NCBI RefSeq assembly: GCF_003325475.1
Contig: NZ_CP029495.1
Coordinates: 1,178,001 to 1,242,000 of the forward strand
Reading direction: 5' to 3'
From: Chromobacterium phragmitis
Lineage (GTDB): Bacteria; Pseudomonadota; Gammaproteobacteria; Burkholderiales; Chromobacteriaceae
Length of the DNA stretch: 64,000 nt
Both the position numbers and the translations under genes were made by a program. Shown piece by piece: positions 1 through 7,523 of this stretch. Numbering within the stretch: the stretch's first letter is position 1; each line of letters opens with the position of its first letter. A model generated the notes under the pieces. The model saw only the letters and a list, made by a program, of their open reading frames with translations, did no database searches and was not told the DNA's origin.

Positions 1-265
1 TCTGGCGTTCGCCATAGGCCAGATGCGCCGGCACCCACAGCTTGCGCTTGCCGCCCACCTTCATGCCCATCATCCCCTGGTCCCAGCCCTTGATCACGCG
101 GCCGGTGCCGATCACGCACTGAAACGGCCGGCCCTTGTCGACAGAAGAGTCGAACTTGGTGCCATCCTCCAGCCATCCGGTGTAATGGCTGGTGATCAGC
201 GCGCCGCGCACCGCCTCCTTGCCCTCGCCCACCACCAAGTCCTCGATCTTCAGCTCTTCGCTCAT
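1..265 (-). CDS. FKBP-type peptidyl-prolyl isomerase (partial, C-terminus off the window)
   Basis: Peptidyl-prolyl cis-trans isomerase of the small FKBP class, which assists folding by isomerising X-Pro bonds. The first 88 residues are visible, starting MSEELKIEDLVVGEGKEA. FKBP hallmarks present are HYTGWLEDGTKFDSS, the VIGTGRVIKGWDQG loop and the GGKRKLWVPAHLAYG strand that forms the active-site floor. There is no signal peptide, so the protein should be cytoplasmic. Stand-alone members of about 110 residues are typical, so only some 25 residues should be missing. The ATG at 265 follows a weak purine stretch (GAAGAGC). An inverted repeat with a T-run lies just upstream and should isolate this gene from the reductase before it. 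Confidence 0.9.
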   Translation of the reverse strand, partial: MSEELKIEDLVVGEGKEAVRGALITSHYTGWLEDGTKFDSSVDKGRPFQCVIGTGRVIKGWDQGMMGMKVGGKRKLWVPAHLAYGERQ

Positions 266-279
266 TGCTCTTCATCCAC

Positions 280-324
280 AAAACGCCGCGCGGGGCGAAA
301 ACCGCTATTGTACTCCGCGCGGCG
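280..324 (-). terminator. Probable intrinsic terminator after the aldo/keto reductase
   Basis: Perfect 10-bp inverted repeat: CGCCGCGCGG at 284-293 pairs with CCGCGCGGCG at 315-324, with a 21-nt loop. Read on the minus strand it begins about 10 nt after the reductase stop codon and is followed by TTTTGTGG. The long loop and the short T-run make it a medium-quality terminator. Confidence 0.5.
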
Positions 325-333
325 GACGATGGC

Positions 334-1140
334 TCAGGCGTCCCAGGCCGGGGCGAAATCCGGGTTGGCGATGCGGCCGCCGTCCTCCAGTTTGGCGATG
401 CGCGCCATGTCGTCCGCGTCCAGACGCAGCTTCAACGCCTCCAGGTTGGCGGCAAGATTGGCCCGCTTGGTGGACGACGGGATCACCGCGATGCCCTGCC
501 CCAGCTGCCAGGCCAGCGCCGCCTGCGCCGCCGTCGCTCCATGCTTCTGGCCGATGGCCTGCAGCGCCGGATCGCTCACCACCCGGCCATAAGCCAGCGG
601 CATGTAGCCGGTCAGCGCGATGCCGTTTTCGCGGCAGAAGGCGCGCACCTCCAGGTTTTGCAGATACGGGTGCACTTCCAGCTGGTGGGTGGCGATCGCG
701 TCGGCGCCGACGACGGCGATGGCCTGCTCAAGATGCTTGATGGTGAAGTTGGACACGCCGATGTCGCGGGTCAGGCCCAGCTGTTTCGCCTCCGCCAGCT
801 GCTCCATGTACACCGCCATCGGCACTTCGTCCTTGGGCGAGGGCCAGTGGATCAGCGTCATGTCCACCTGGTCCAGACCCAGCTTGTCCAGGCTCTCGCG
901 CAGGCTGGGGATCAGCTTGCCGGGGCCGAACGAGTCGGTCCAGATCTTGGTGGTGACATACAGTTCGTCGCGCGGCACGCCGCCCTTGGCGATGGCGCGG
1001 CCCACGTCGGCCTCGTTGCGGTAGATCTGCGCGGTGTCGATGTGGCGGTAACCCAGCTCCAGGCCCATCGTCACCGACTCCTCGGCTTGTTGATCCTTGA
1101 GGCGGAAAGTGCCCACGCCCAGTTTCGGCATTTTCATCAT
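334..1140 (-). CDS. dkgB: Aldo/keto reductase, DkgB-like
   Basis: NADPH-dependent cytosolic aldo/keto reductase of 268 residues. It resembles E. coli DkgB (2,5-diketo-D-gluconate/methylglyoxal reductase) along its length. The catalytic tetrad is readable: Asp in GYRHIDTAQIY, Tyr in the same segment, Lys in VTTKIW and His in LIHWPSPKDEV. The cofactor-binding signature VIPSSTKRANL and a DkgB-like C-terminal end (FAPAWDA) are present. The frame is open 23 codons further upstream, but the ATG at 1140 has AAGGAAATAC in front of it and gives the family's normal N-terminus. It lies 49 bp after the MFS gene on the same strand, so the two are probably one operon under the divergent LysR regulator at 2600. 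The physiological substrate cannot be read from sequence. Confidence 0.88.
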   Translation of the reverse strand: MMKMPKLGVGTFRLKDQQAEESVTMGLELGYRHIDTAQIYRNEADVGRAIAKGGVPRDELYVTTKIWTDSFGPGKLIPSLRESLDKLGLDQVDMTLIHWPSPKDEVPMAVYMEQLAEAKQLGLTRDIGVSNFTIKHLEQAIAVVGADAIATHQLEVHPYLQNLEVRAFCRENGIALTGYMPLAYGRVVSDPALQAIGQKHGATAAQAALAWQLGQGIAVIPSSTKRANLAANLEALKLRLDADDMARIAKLEDGGRIANPDFAPAWDA

Positions 1141-1189
1141 GTATTTCCTTATCGAGTTGAGGCCGGGCGGCGCGCGCCCGGCGAAAGCA

Positions 1190-2383
1190 TCAGATTCGGT
1201 CTTCGGCAAGCTTCATGCCCGCGGCATCGTCGGCATCCAGCCTACCGGACCAGGCGGTCAACAGCCAGGCCCCGAGCACGATCACGGCGCCTACCCACGG
1301 CGTGGCCATCAGGCCCAGACCGGCCACCACGTGGCCGCCCAGCCAGGCGCCGCCGGCGATGCCGACGTTGAACGCGGCGATATTGAGGCCGGAAGCCACA
1401 TCCACCGCATGCGGCACCCGCGCCTTGGCCTGTTGCACCACGTAAAGCTGCAGCCCGGCCACATTGCCGAAGGCCACCGCGCCCCAGGCCAGCACGGTCA
1501 AGGCCACCAGCCATTTGGACGAGGCGGTGAAAGCCAGCGCCAACAACACCAGCGCGAGTCCGGCGAAGATGATCTTCAGCGTGGCCGCCGGGCCCTTGCG
1601 GTCGGCCAGGCGGCCGCCCCAGATATTGCCGACAGCCACCGATGCGCCGTACAGCAGCATGATCAGCGCCACCGCGCCAGGCGCGAAGCCGCTCACGTTC
1701 TCCAGCATCGGCGCGAGGAAGGTGAAGGCGGTGAATGAGCCGCCGTAGCCCAGCGCCGTCATCGCGTACACCAGCAACAGGCGCGGCTGCGCCAGCACCG
1801 CCAGCTGGCTGGACAGCGAGGCCGGCGCCGGCTGGGGCAGGTCGGACGGCACCAGGATCAGGCTGCCCGCCAGAGCCAGCGCGCCCAGCAGCGCAACCGC
1901 CAGGAAAGTCGCCTGCCAGCCGTAATGCTGGCCGATGAAGGTGCCCAGCGGCACGCCCGTCACCAGCGCCACGGTCAGGCCGGAAAACATCAGCGCGATG
2001 GCGCTGGCGCCCTTGTCCTTGGGCACCAGGCCGGCGGCCAACGTCGAGCCGATGGAGAAGAACACGCCGTGCGCCAGGCCGGTCAGCACCCGGGCGGCGA
2101 TCAGCGCCTGGTAGCCCGGCGCCTGCCAGGCCACCAGGTTGCCGATGGTGAACAAGGCCATCAGGCCGGCCAGCAGCCATTTGCGCGGCAGGCGGCCAGT
2201 CAACGCGGTCAGCAGCGGCGCGCCGATGGCCACGCCCAGCGCGTACAGGCTGACCAGCAGGCCGGCCGAAGGCAGCGACACCTCAAGGCTGGCGGAAATG
2301 GTGGGAATCAGGCCGACGATGACGAACTCCGTCGTGCCGATGGCGAAGGCGCTGAGCGTCAGCGCCCACAGTGCGAGAGGCAT
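1190..2383 (-). CDS. MFS efflux transporter (12-helix, AraJ/YdhP type)
   Basis: Inner-membrane major facilitator superfamily exporter of about 397 residues. The N-terminus (LSAFAIGTTEFVIVGLIPTI) is typical of the DHA1 AraJ/YdhP-like subfamily, whose members expel sugars, purines or drugs by proton antiport. Roughly 12 hydrophobic helices are evident, and a basic cytoplasmic loop (TGRLPRKWLLAG) takes the place of motif A. The frame is open to 2404, but the internal ATG at 2383 has CAGGAG seven bases upstream and starts directly at MPLALWALTLS, so that start is preferred. It is divergent from a LysR regulator and upstream of dkgB. Such exporter plus reductase plus LysR groups often respond to a toxic small molecule, but the substrate is unknown. 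Confidence 0.85.
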   Translation of the reverse strand: MPLALWALTLSAFAIGTTEFVIVGLIPTISASLEVSLPSAGLLVSLYALGVAIGAPLLTALTGRLPRKWLLAGLMALFTIGNLVAWQAPGYQALIAARVLTGLAHGVFFSIGSTLAAGLVPKDKGASAIALMFSGLTVALVTGVPLGTFIGQHYGWQATFLAVALLGALALAGSLILVPSDLPQPAPASLSSQLAVLAQPRLLLVYAMTALGYGGSFTAFTFLAPMLENVSGFAPGAVALIMLLYGASVAVGNIWGGRLADRKGPAATLKIIFAGLALVLLALAFTASSKWLVALTVLAWGAVAFGNVAGLQLYVVQQAKARVPHAVDVASGLNIAAFNVGIAGGAWLGGHVVAGLGLMATPWVGAVIVLGAWLLTAWSGRLDADDAAGMKLAEDRI

Positions 2384-2599
2384 GATGCGCTCCTGTTTCC
2401 CCATCCATTTGGAGCCGATGACTTTGTCGGCTGCGCTGCGCGGGCCAGCCGCACTGGATGCGCTGTCTGCGGACGTGCCTTCGCGCCCTCGGCTTCAACT
2501 GGAATGGGATGGGTTGGAAATGAGGATGCCGATTGTCCGCGCTTGCCGCCCCCGGAAAAATGGTCTGTACTGACAAGGTCTTTTGCGTAGAAATTGATA
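2384..2599. promoter_or_regulatory. Divergent promoter region between MFS exporter and LysR regulator
   Basis: 216-bp intergenic stretch between divergently read genes, with lower GC towards the LysR end (around 2560-2600). This is the usual place for a LysR-type operator controlling both directions. A TTGTCA-like box (minus strand, near 2570) can be picked out, but no unambiguous -10 partner or LysR T-N11-A box could be assigned by eye. A frame spanning the region is considered non-coding. Confidence 0.4.
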
Positions 2600-3475
2600 A
2601 TGCTAAGCACGGAAAGCCTGATTACCTTCATCGCCATCATGGATTGCGGCTCGTTCACCGCCGCGGCGGACCGGTTGGGCGTCACCGCGTCCAACGTCAG
2701 CCGCAGCCTGTCGCAGCTGGAAAAGCAGCTGGGCGTGCGCCTGCTCACCCGCACCACGCGGCGGCTGGACCTGACCGAGGAAGGCGCGTGGCTGCAGGAG
2801 CGCGCCCGCGCGATACTGGAAAGCCTGAGCGACGCCGAACAACAGCTGCAGGCGGCCGCCGTCCGCCCCTCCGGCCTGGTGCGCGTCAACGCGGCGATAC
2901 CGGTGCTGGACCATCTGCTGGCGCCGCATCTGGCCGGTTTCCAGGCCCGCTATCCGGACATCCGGCTGGAGCTGGCCGGCGCGGAGGCGGTGGTGGATTT
3001 GATAGAGGAACGCGCGGATCTGGCGATACGGGTCGGCCCTTTGGCCGACTCCACGCTGAACGCGCGGCTGCTGTGCGAAAGCCCATTGCGCCTCGTCGCC
3101 GCGCCGGGCTATCTGTCGCGATACGGCCGGCCGCGGACCGCGGCGGATTTGCCGGCGCACCGGTTGCTGGGTTTCACCAGCCCGGCCACGCTGAACCTGT
3201 GGCCATTAGGCGCCAACGGCCTGAAAGTGGCGCCGTCGCCGGCCGCCTCCAGCGGCGCCACGCTGCGCGCGCTGGCGTTGCAAGGCTGCGGCATCGCCTG
3301 TCTGGCGGACTTCCTGGTGGGGCCCGACATCGCCGCCGGGCGGCTGGCGGAAATCCGCCTGCCGGAGCGGCAGGACTGGAAACAGCCGATCTGGGCGGTG
3401 TACTACAAGCAGGGCCGGCCGCAACCGCGCGTCGCCTGCCTGGTGGACCATCTGGCGGCGGCGCTGGCCGATTGA
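2600..3475 (+). CDS. LysR-family transcriptional regulator
   Basis: DNA-binding transcriptional regulator of 291 residues. The N-terminal winged helix-turn-helix spans residues 1-60 and includes FTAAADRLGVTASNVSRSLS and the following LEKQLGVRLLTRTTRRLDLT. An effector-binding domain of the periplasmic-binding-protein fold occupies about 90-290. It resembles the CrgA/AaeR-like branch that controls adjacent exporters. The preferred start is the ATG at 2600; a TTG two codons earlier is possible. It is divergent from the MFS-dkgB pair, which is its most likely target. The inducer is unknown. Confidence 0.88.
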   Translation: MLSTESLITFIAIMDCGSFTAAADRLGVTASNVSRSLSQLEKQLGVRLLTRTTRRLDLTEEGAWLQERARAILESLSDAEQQLQAAAVRPSGLVRVNAAIPVLDHLLAPHLAGFQARYPDIRLELAGAEAVVDLIEERADLAIRVGPLADSTLNARLLCESPLRLVAAPGYLSRYGRPRTAADLPAHRLLGFTSPATLNLWPLGANGLKVAPSPAASSGATLRALALQGCGIACLADFLVGPDIAAGRLAEIRLPERQDWKQPIWAVYYKQGRPQPRVACLVDHLAAALAD

Positions 3476-3547
3476 ACTGCATCGGACTATTCCCGTCAGA
3501 CTGAAAACGCTACATTGACGGTAACGCCCGGAGGATACGCTACCGGT

Positions 3548-4321
3548 ATGAGACTGTTGATCCCGCTTATCGCCTGCTGCCTGAGCGCCGCCGCGCCCGC
3601 CGCGGAGTCGCTGGCCATCGGCATCGGCGACCAGGCTTTCCCGCCCTACAAGCTGGGCGACGACAAGCTGGACCCGCGCAAGCCCGGACTGTCGGTGGAA
3701 CTGGTCCAGGCCGCCGCCCGCAGCTGCAAGCTGCGCGCCGACATCCGCCTGCTGCCCGGCGCGAGGCTGCTGAAAGAACTGGAGACCGGTTCGGTGGACG
3801 CGGTGATGATGCTCTCCTACACCCCGGATCGCGCCGCCTATGCCGTCTATCCCATGCTCGCGGGCAAGCCGGACGAAGCCCGCCGCCTGGCCACGCTCAG
3901 CTACGTTCTCTACGTGCGCGCCGACAGCGACGTGCGCTGGGACGGCCGCAGGCTGCTCAATCTGCGGCGCAGCGTCGGCACCAATGCCGGTTGGTCGATC
4001 AATAAAGACCTGCAAAAAATGGACATCCCCGCCGAAACCGCCAACAGCGTCGAACAGAACTTCGAAAAACTGGCCAACAAGCGCATCGACGCCTACGCGG
4101 TGCATGAAACACTGGGCGACGACTTTCTGGAACACAATACGGCGCTGAAAATCCGCAAGCTAGCGCCCCCCATCAGCTCCAAACCTTATTTCCTGCCGGT
4201 TTCGCGCCGCTACGCCGCCAGCCATCCCAAACAGGTGGATTGCCTGTGGAGCGCCATCGCCGCCCAGCGCGACGCGCTGACGCGCAAGCGCATCCACTTC
4301 TATCAAGAAGGCGGAAACTGA
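3548..4321 (+). CDS. Periplasmic solute-binding protein (SBP family 3-like)
   Basis: Secreted protein of 257 residues. It starts MRLLIPLIACCLSAAAPAAE, a clear Sec signal peptide with small residues at the probable cleavage site. The mature part matches the family-3 extracellular solute-binding fold: an early FPPYKLGDDKLDPRKPGLSV segment, then a two-lobed pattern ending in a lobe-II stretch with SSKPYFLPVSRRYA. Many orphan proteins of this kind in proteobacteria have no neighbouring ABC permease, and none is present here, so a sensing or scavenging role is as likely as import. The frame extends 11 codons upstream, but the ATG at 3548 gives the signal peptide. A GGAGG lies 13 bp upstream, slightly far for a Shine-Dalgarno site. 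The ligand is unknown, although polar amino acids are common for this fold. Confidence 0.75.
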   Translation: MRLLIPLIACCLSAAAPAAESLAIGIGDQAFPPYKLGDDKLDPRKPGLSVELVQAAARSCKLRADIRLLPGARLLKELETGSVDAVMMLSYTPDRAAYAVYPMLAGKPDEARRLATLSYVLYVRADSDVRWDGRRLLNLRRSVGTNAGWSINKDLQKMDIPAETANSVEQNFEKLANKRIDAYAVHETLGDDFLEHNTALKIRKLAPPISSKPYFLPVSRRYAASHPKQVDCLWSAIAAQRDALTRKRIHFYQEGGN

Positions 4322-4431
4322 ACCTCCCGCCGCCTGGGATATCAGACAAGATAGAACAATTGCATTAGCATAAAAAAGGCGACCGACACCGCCCCGGCCG
4401 CTCCCCATCCTCATTCACCGGAGAAGCCTCC

Positions 4432-5214
4432 ATGCAATTGAACGGAAAAGTCGCGCTGATCACCGGCGCCGCCAGCGGCATCGGCAAGGAAATCGCCCTG
4501 GTCTACGCCCGCGCCGGCGCGGCGGTAGCCATCGCCGACATCAATCTCGACGCCGCGCGCAAGACCGCCGGCGAAATCGTCTCCGCCGGCGGCAAGGCGA
4601 TAGGCGTGGCGATGGACGTCACCAACGAAGAGGCGGTGGACCAAGGCACCCAGCAAGTGGTCGACGCTTTCGGCCAGCTGGACATCCTGGTGTCCAATGC
4701 CGGCATCCAGATCGTCAATCCCATCGTCAACTACAGCTTCGCCGACTGGAAGAAAATGCAGGCCATCCACGTGGACGGCGCCTTCCTCACCACCCGCGCC
4801 GCGCTGCGGCACATGTATCAGGACAAGCGCGGCGGCGTGGTGATCTACATGGGATCGGTGCACTCGCACGAGGCCTCGCCGCTGAAATCGGCCTATGTCG
4901 CCGCCAAACACGCGCTCTTGGGCCTGGCCCGGGTGCTGGCCAAGGAAGGCGCGTCCTACAATGTGCGCTCGCACGTGATCTGCCCCGGCTTCGTGCGCAC
5001 CCCGCTGGTGGACAAGCAGATTCCGGAGCAGGCGAAGGAGCTGGGCATCAGCGAGGAGGAGGTGGTCAAGAAGGTGATGCTGGGCCATACCGTGGACGGC
5101 GTGTTCACCACCGTGGACGACGTGGCGCAGACCGCGCTGTTCCTCGCCGCCTTCCCCAACGCCGCGCTGACCGGCCAATCCTTCATCGTCAGCCACGGCT
5201 GGCACATGCAATAA
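4432..5214 (+). CDS. bdhA: D-3-hydroxybutyrate dehydrogenase
   Basis: Short-chain dehydrogenase of 260 residues that oxidises D-3-hydroxybutyrate to acetoacetate with NAD+, the last step of polyhydroxybutyrate mobilisation. Visible features are the TGAASGIGKE nucleotide motif, the NAG motif (VSNAGIQ), the catalytic Ser in MGSVHSHE and YVAAK carrying the catalytic Tyr and Lys. The C-terminal part (IPEQAKELGISEEEV and a GHTVDG loop) is characteristic of bacterial 3-hydroxybutyrate dehydrogenases. The length equals the family norm. The ATG at 4432 is preceded by GGAGAAGCCTCC. An AT-rich patch at about 4345-4378 may hold the promoter. The downstream patatin gene starts 10 bp after the stop and is almost certainly co-transcribed. 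Confidence 0.92.
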   Translation: MQLNGKVALITGAASGIGKEIALVYARAGAAVAIADINLDAARKTAGEIVSAGGKAIGVAMDVTNEEAVDQGTQQVVDAFGQLDILVSNAGIQIVNPIVNYSFADWKKMQAIHVDGAFLTTRAALRHMYQDKRGGVVIYMGSVHSHEASPLKSAYVAAKHALLGLARVLAKEGASYNVRSHVICPGFVRTPLVDKQIPEQAKELGISEEEVVKKVMLGHTVDGVFTTVDDVAQTALFLAAFPNAALTGQSFIVSHGWHMQ

Positions 5215-5224
5215 GGAGGCCGGC

Positions 5225-6421
5225 ATGGCCAGGAACACGCGCGAGCCGGCCTGTCATGTCGAGACCGGCGTCCATCCCAGCCCGGCGCTGCCAGCCGGCC
5301 ACCGCTACCAGGTGGTGGCGCTGGTGCTGCAGGGCGGCGGCGCGCTGGGCGCCTATCAGGCCGGCGTTTACCAGGGGCTGGCCGAGGCCGGGCTGCACCC
5401 CAATTGGGTGGCCGGCATCTCGATCGGCGCGCTGAACGCCGCCATCATCGCCGGCAACCCGCCGGACAAGCGCACAGAACGGCTGGAGCAATTCTGGACC
5501 ACCATCAGCCGCCAGCCGCTGCTGCCGCCGACGCCGCACAATCTGCTGGACGACGCCCAGGCGCTGCCGCCGCCGCTGCAGGGCTGGTTAGGCGGACTGG
5601 AGGCCTGGCGGGCGCTGATCGAGGGGCAGAACGGCTTCTTCCAGCCGCGTCCGCCCTGGCCGCCGCATGACGGCGGCACCGCCAGCTTCTACGACACCTC
5701 GCCGCTGAAAAGCACGCTGGAGCGGCTGGCGGATTTCGACCGCCTCAACGACAGCGGCGAGATGCGGGTATCGGTGGGCGCGGTCAATGTGGAAAGCGGC
5801 AACTTCGTCTATTTCGACAACGCCCGCCAGCGGCTGCGGCCGGAACACTTCATGGCCTCCGGCGCGCTGCCGCCCGGCTTTCCTGCGGTGGAAATAGACG
5901 GCGAGCATTACTGGGACGGCGGCATGGTGTCCAACACCCCGCTGCAGCCGGTGCTGAGCGAGCGGCCGCGCCAGCATTCGCTGGTGTTCCAGGTGGACCT
6001 GTGGAACGCGCGCGGCGAGTTGCCGGCCGACCTGTCACGCGTAGCCTTGCGGCAGAAGGACATCCAGTACTCCAGCCGCACGCGGGCCATCACCGACCAC
6101 ATGCGGGAGACCCAGCAATACCGGCAGTTGCTGCGCGAGGTGATGGAACTGGTGCCGGAAGCCGCTCGCGGCCATCCGGCCTACCGCCGCGCCGCCGCCC
6201 AGGCCTGCGACCGGCTGTTCAACGTGATCCACCTGATCTACCAGGACAAGCCCTGCGAGGGCCACTACAAGGACTACCAGTTCGGCGCCCGCGCCATGCG
6301 CGAACACTGGGCCGCCGGCCTGGCCGACATCCGCGCCACGCTCGCCCGCCCAAGCTGGCTGGACATGCCCACGCCGGAACAGCCCTTCGTCAGCCACGAC
6401 GTGCACAAGCGCTCCGGCTGA
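5225..6421 (+). CDS. Patatin-like phospholipase/acyl hydrolase with DUF3734 tail
   Basis: Patatin-fold serine hydrolase of 398 residues using a Ser-Asp dyad. The oxyanion-hole loop is LQGGGALGAYQAGVY, the nucleophile elbow is GISIGALNAA (GxSxG), and the catalytic Asp lies in YWDGGMVSNTP. The C-terminal third matches the DUF3734 extension common in proteobacterial patatins. The start ATG at 5225 is preceded by AAGGAGG, an ideal ribosome-binding site, only 10 bp after bdhA. The bdhA-patatin pairing recurs in beta- and gammaproteobacteria and suggests work on lipids or polyhydroxybutyrate granules; this is association, not proof. There is no signal peptide, so the protein is probably cytoplasmic or membrane-associated. 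Confidence 0.88.
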   Translation: MARNTREPACHVETGVHPSPALPAGHRYQVVALVLQGGGALGAYQAGVYQGLAEAGLHPNWVAGISIGALNAAIIAGNPPDKRTERLEQFWTTISRQPLLPPTPHNLLDDAQALPPPLQGWLGGLEAWRALIEGQNGFFQPRPPWPPHDGGTASFYDTSPLKSTLERLADFDRLNDSGEMRVSVGAVNVESGNFVYFDNARQRLRPEHFMASGALPPGFPAVEIDGEHYWDGGMVSNTPLQPVLSERPRQHSLVFQVDLWNARGELPADLSRVALRQKDIQYSSRTRAITDHMRETQQYRQLLREVMELVPEAARGHPAYRRAAAQACDRLFNVIHLIYQDKPCEGHYKDYQFGARAMREHWAAGLADIRATLARPSWLDMPTPEQPFVSHDVHKRSG

Positions 6422-6434
6422 GCGCGCCGGCGGC

Positions 6435-7364
6435 TCAATCGCCAGGGCCATCCTCAAGGCCGCATGCCGCCAGCCGTTCATCGCATGCCGCCTTGACGCA
6501 GCCGCGCAGCCACTGATGGGCGGGGTCGGCGTCTTGGCGCGGATGCCAGATCATGGAAATCGAAAGGCCGGGCACCTCGACCGGCAAGGCAAAGCTGCGC
6601 AAGCCGTCTCGCAGGCTGCCGGTATGGCGCTCCGGCACCGAAGCCACCAGATCGGTGGCGCGCGCCAGCGCCAGCGCCGCGGTGAAGCCGCCCACCAGAG
6701 TGGCGGCGTTGCGCCGCAGCCCCAACGCCTTCAGCGCCTCGTCTATCGGCCCGCGCTCCTGCCCCCGCCGCGACATGCACACATGCCGGGCCGCGGCGTA
6801 GCGCTCGGCGCTGATTTCGCCGTCCAGCAGCGGATGCCCCTCCCTCGCCACGCCGATGAAGCGGTCGCGGAACAGCAGCCTCACCCTCAATTCCGGCCCG
6901 GCGGCCGCGCCGACTACGCCGGTGTCCAGGTCCACGCTGCCGTCGCGCAGCGGCGCATTGTCCTTGTCCGCTTTCAGGGCAAAGCGGAAACGCGCTCCCG
7001 GCGCCTCCCGCGCAGCCCGCTCAATCAGCCCGGGGCCGAAGTTTTCCACAAAGCCGTCGCTGGTCCGCAGGGTGAAGGTGCGCTGCAACGACCTCAGGTC
7101 CAATTGCCTGGCGGGCCGCAGCGCCGCCTCCGCCTCGCTCAGCAACGGGCCGATGCGTTCGCGCAGCGCCAGCGCCCTCGGCGTCGGCGCCAACCCGCGT
7201 CCGGCGCGGACCAGCAGCGGATCGCCCATCGCCGCGCGCAGCCGCGCCAACGCGCGGCTCATCGCCGACGGGCTCAAACCTAGCCGGCGCGCGGCGCCGG
7301 CCACGCTGCCTTCGGCCAGCAGCGCGTTCAGGGTGATCAGCAGGTTCAGATCGGGTGTGCTCAT
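6435..7364 (-). CDS. LysR-family transcriptional regulator
   Basis: Regulator of 309 residues. The N-terminal helix-turn-helix contains GSVAGAARRLGLSPSAMSRA and is followed by a substrate-binding domain that starts near residue 90 (LQRTFTLRTSDGFVENFGP). The ATG at 7364 gives the canonical MSTPDLNLLITLNALL beginning; the frame is open 47 codons further up but that stretch is unlike LysR proteins. It is divergent from the 14-helix exporter at 7524, with a clear dyad between them, and convergent with the patatin gene (13 bp between stops). It most likely controls the exporter. The NodD/LeuO-like N-terminus (DLNLL) fits regulators that act on divergent drug exporters. Confidence 0.87.
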   Translation of the reverse strand: MSTPDLNLLITLNALLAEGSVAGAARRLGLSPSAMSRALARLRAAMGDPLLVRAGRGLAPTPRALALRERIGPLLSEAEAALRPARQLDLRSLQRTFTLRTSDGFVENFGPGLIERAAREAPGARFRFALKADKDNAPLRDGSVDLDTGVVGAAAGPELRVRLLFRDRFIGVAREGHPLLDGEISAERYAAARHVCMSRRGQERGPIDEALKALGLRRNAATLVGGFTAALALARATDLVASVPERHTGSLRDGLRSFALPVEVPGLSISMIWHPRQDADPAHQWLRGCVKAACDERLAACGLEDGPGD

Positions 7365-7396
7365 CCGTCCACCATAGCACGGCCAGGCATGGCGTC

Positions 7397-7419
7397 GCAT
7401 GCAGCTATCGAGTGCATGC
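7397..7419. promoter_or_regulatory. Candidate LysR operator (GCATGC-N11-GCATGC)
   Basis: Two perfect GCATGC palindromes at 7397-7402 and 7414-7419 are separated by 11 bp. Together they form the dyad ATGC-N11-GCAT in the 159-bp gap between a LysR gene (start 7364) and its divergent exporter (start 7524). LysR proteins bind interrupted dyads of about this size. A partial extra CATG copy flanks the right half. The function is inferred from position and symmetry. Confidence 0.45.
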
Positions 7420-7523
7420 CATGCGTCTTCCGCCATCCCTCGCGCCGGCCTAGGCTGCGGACATGGACAAGGCGCGGATGGCAAACCTCCGCCGCGCCAT
7501 CGCAAACCTCATGGAGCATCCGA

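Noticed and set aside
2359..2889. Minus-strand frame across the divergent MFS-LysR promoter
   Set aside because: Ser/Arg-rich translation without domain character, antisense to the LysR helix-turn-helix region.
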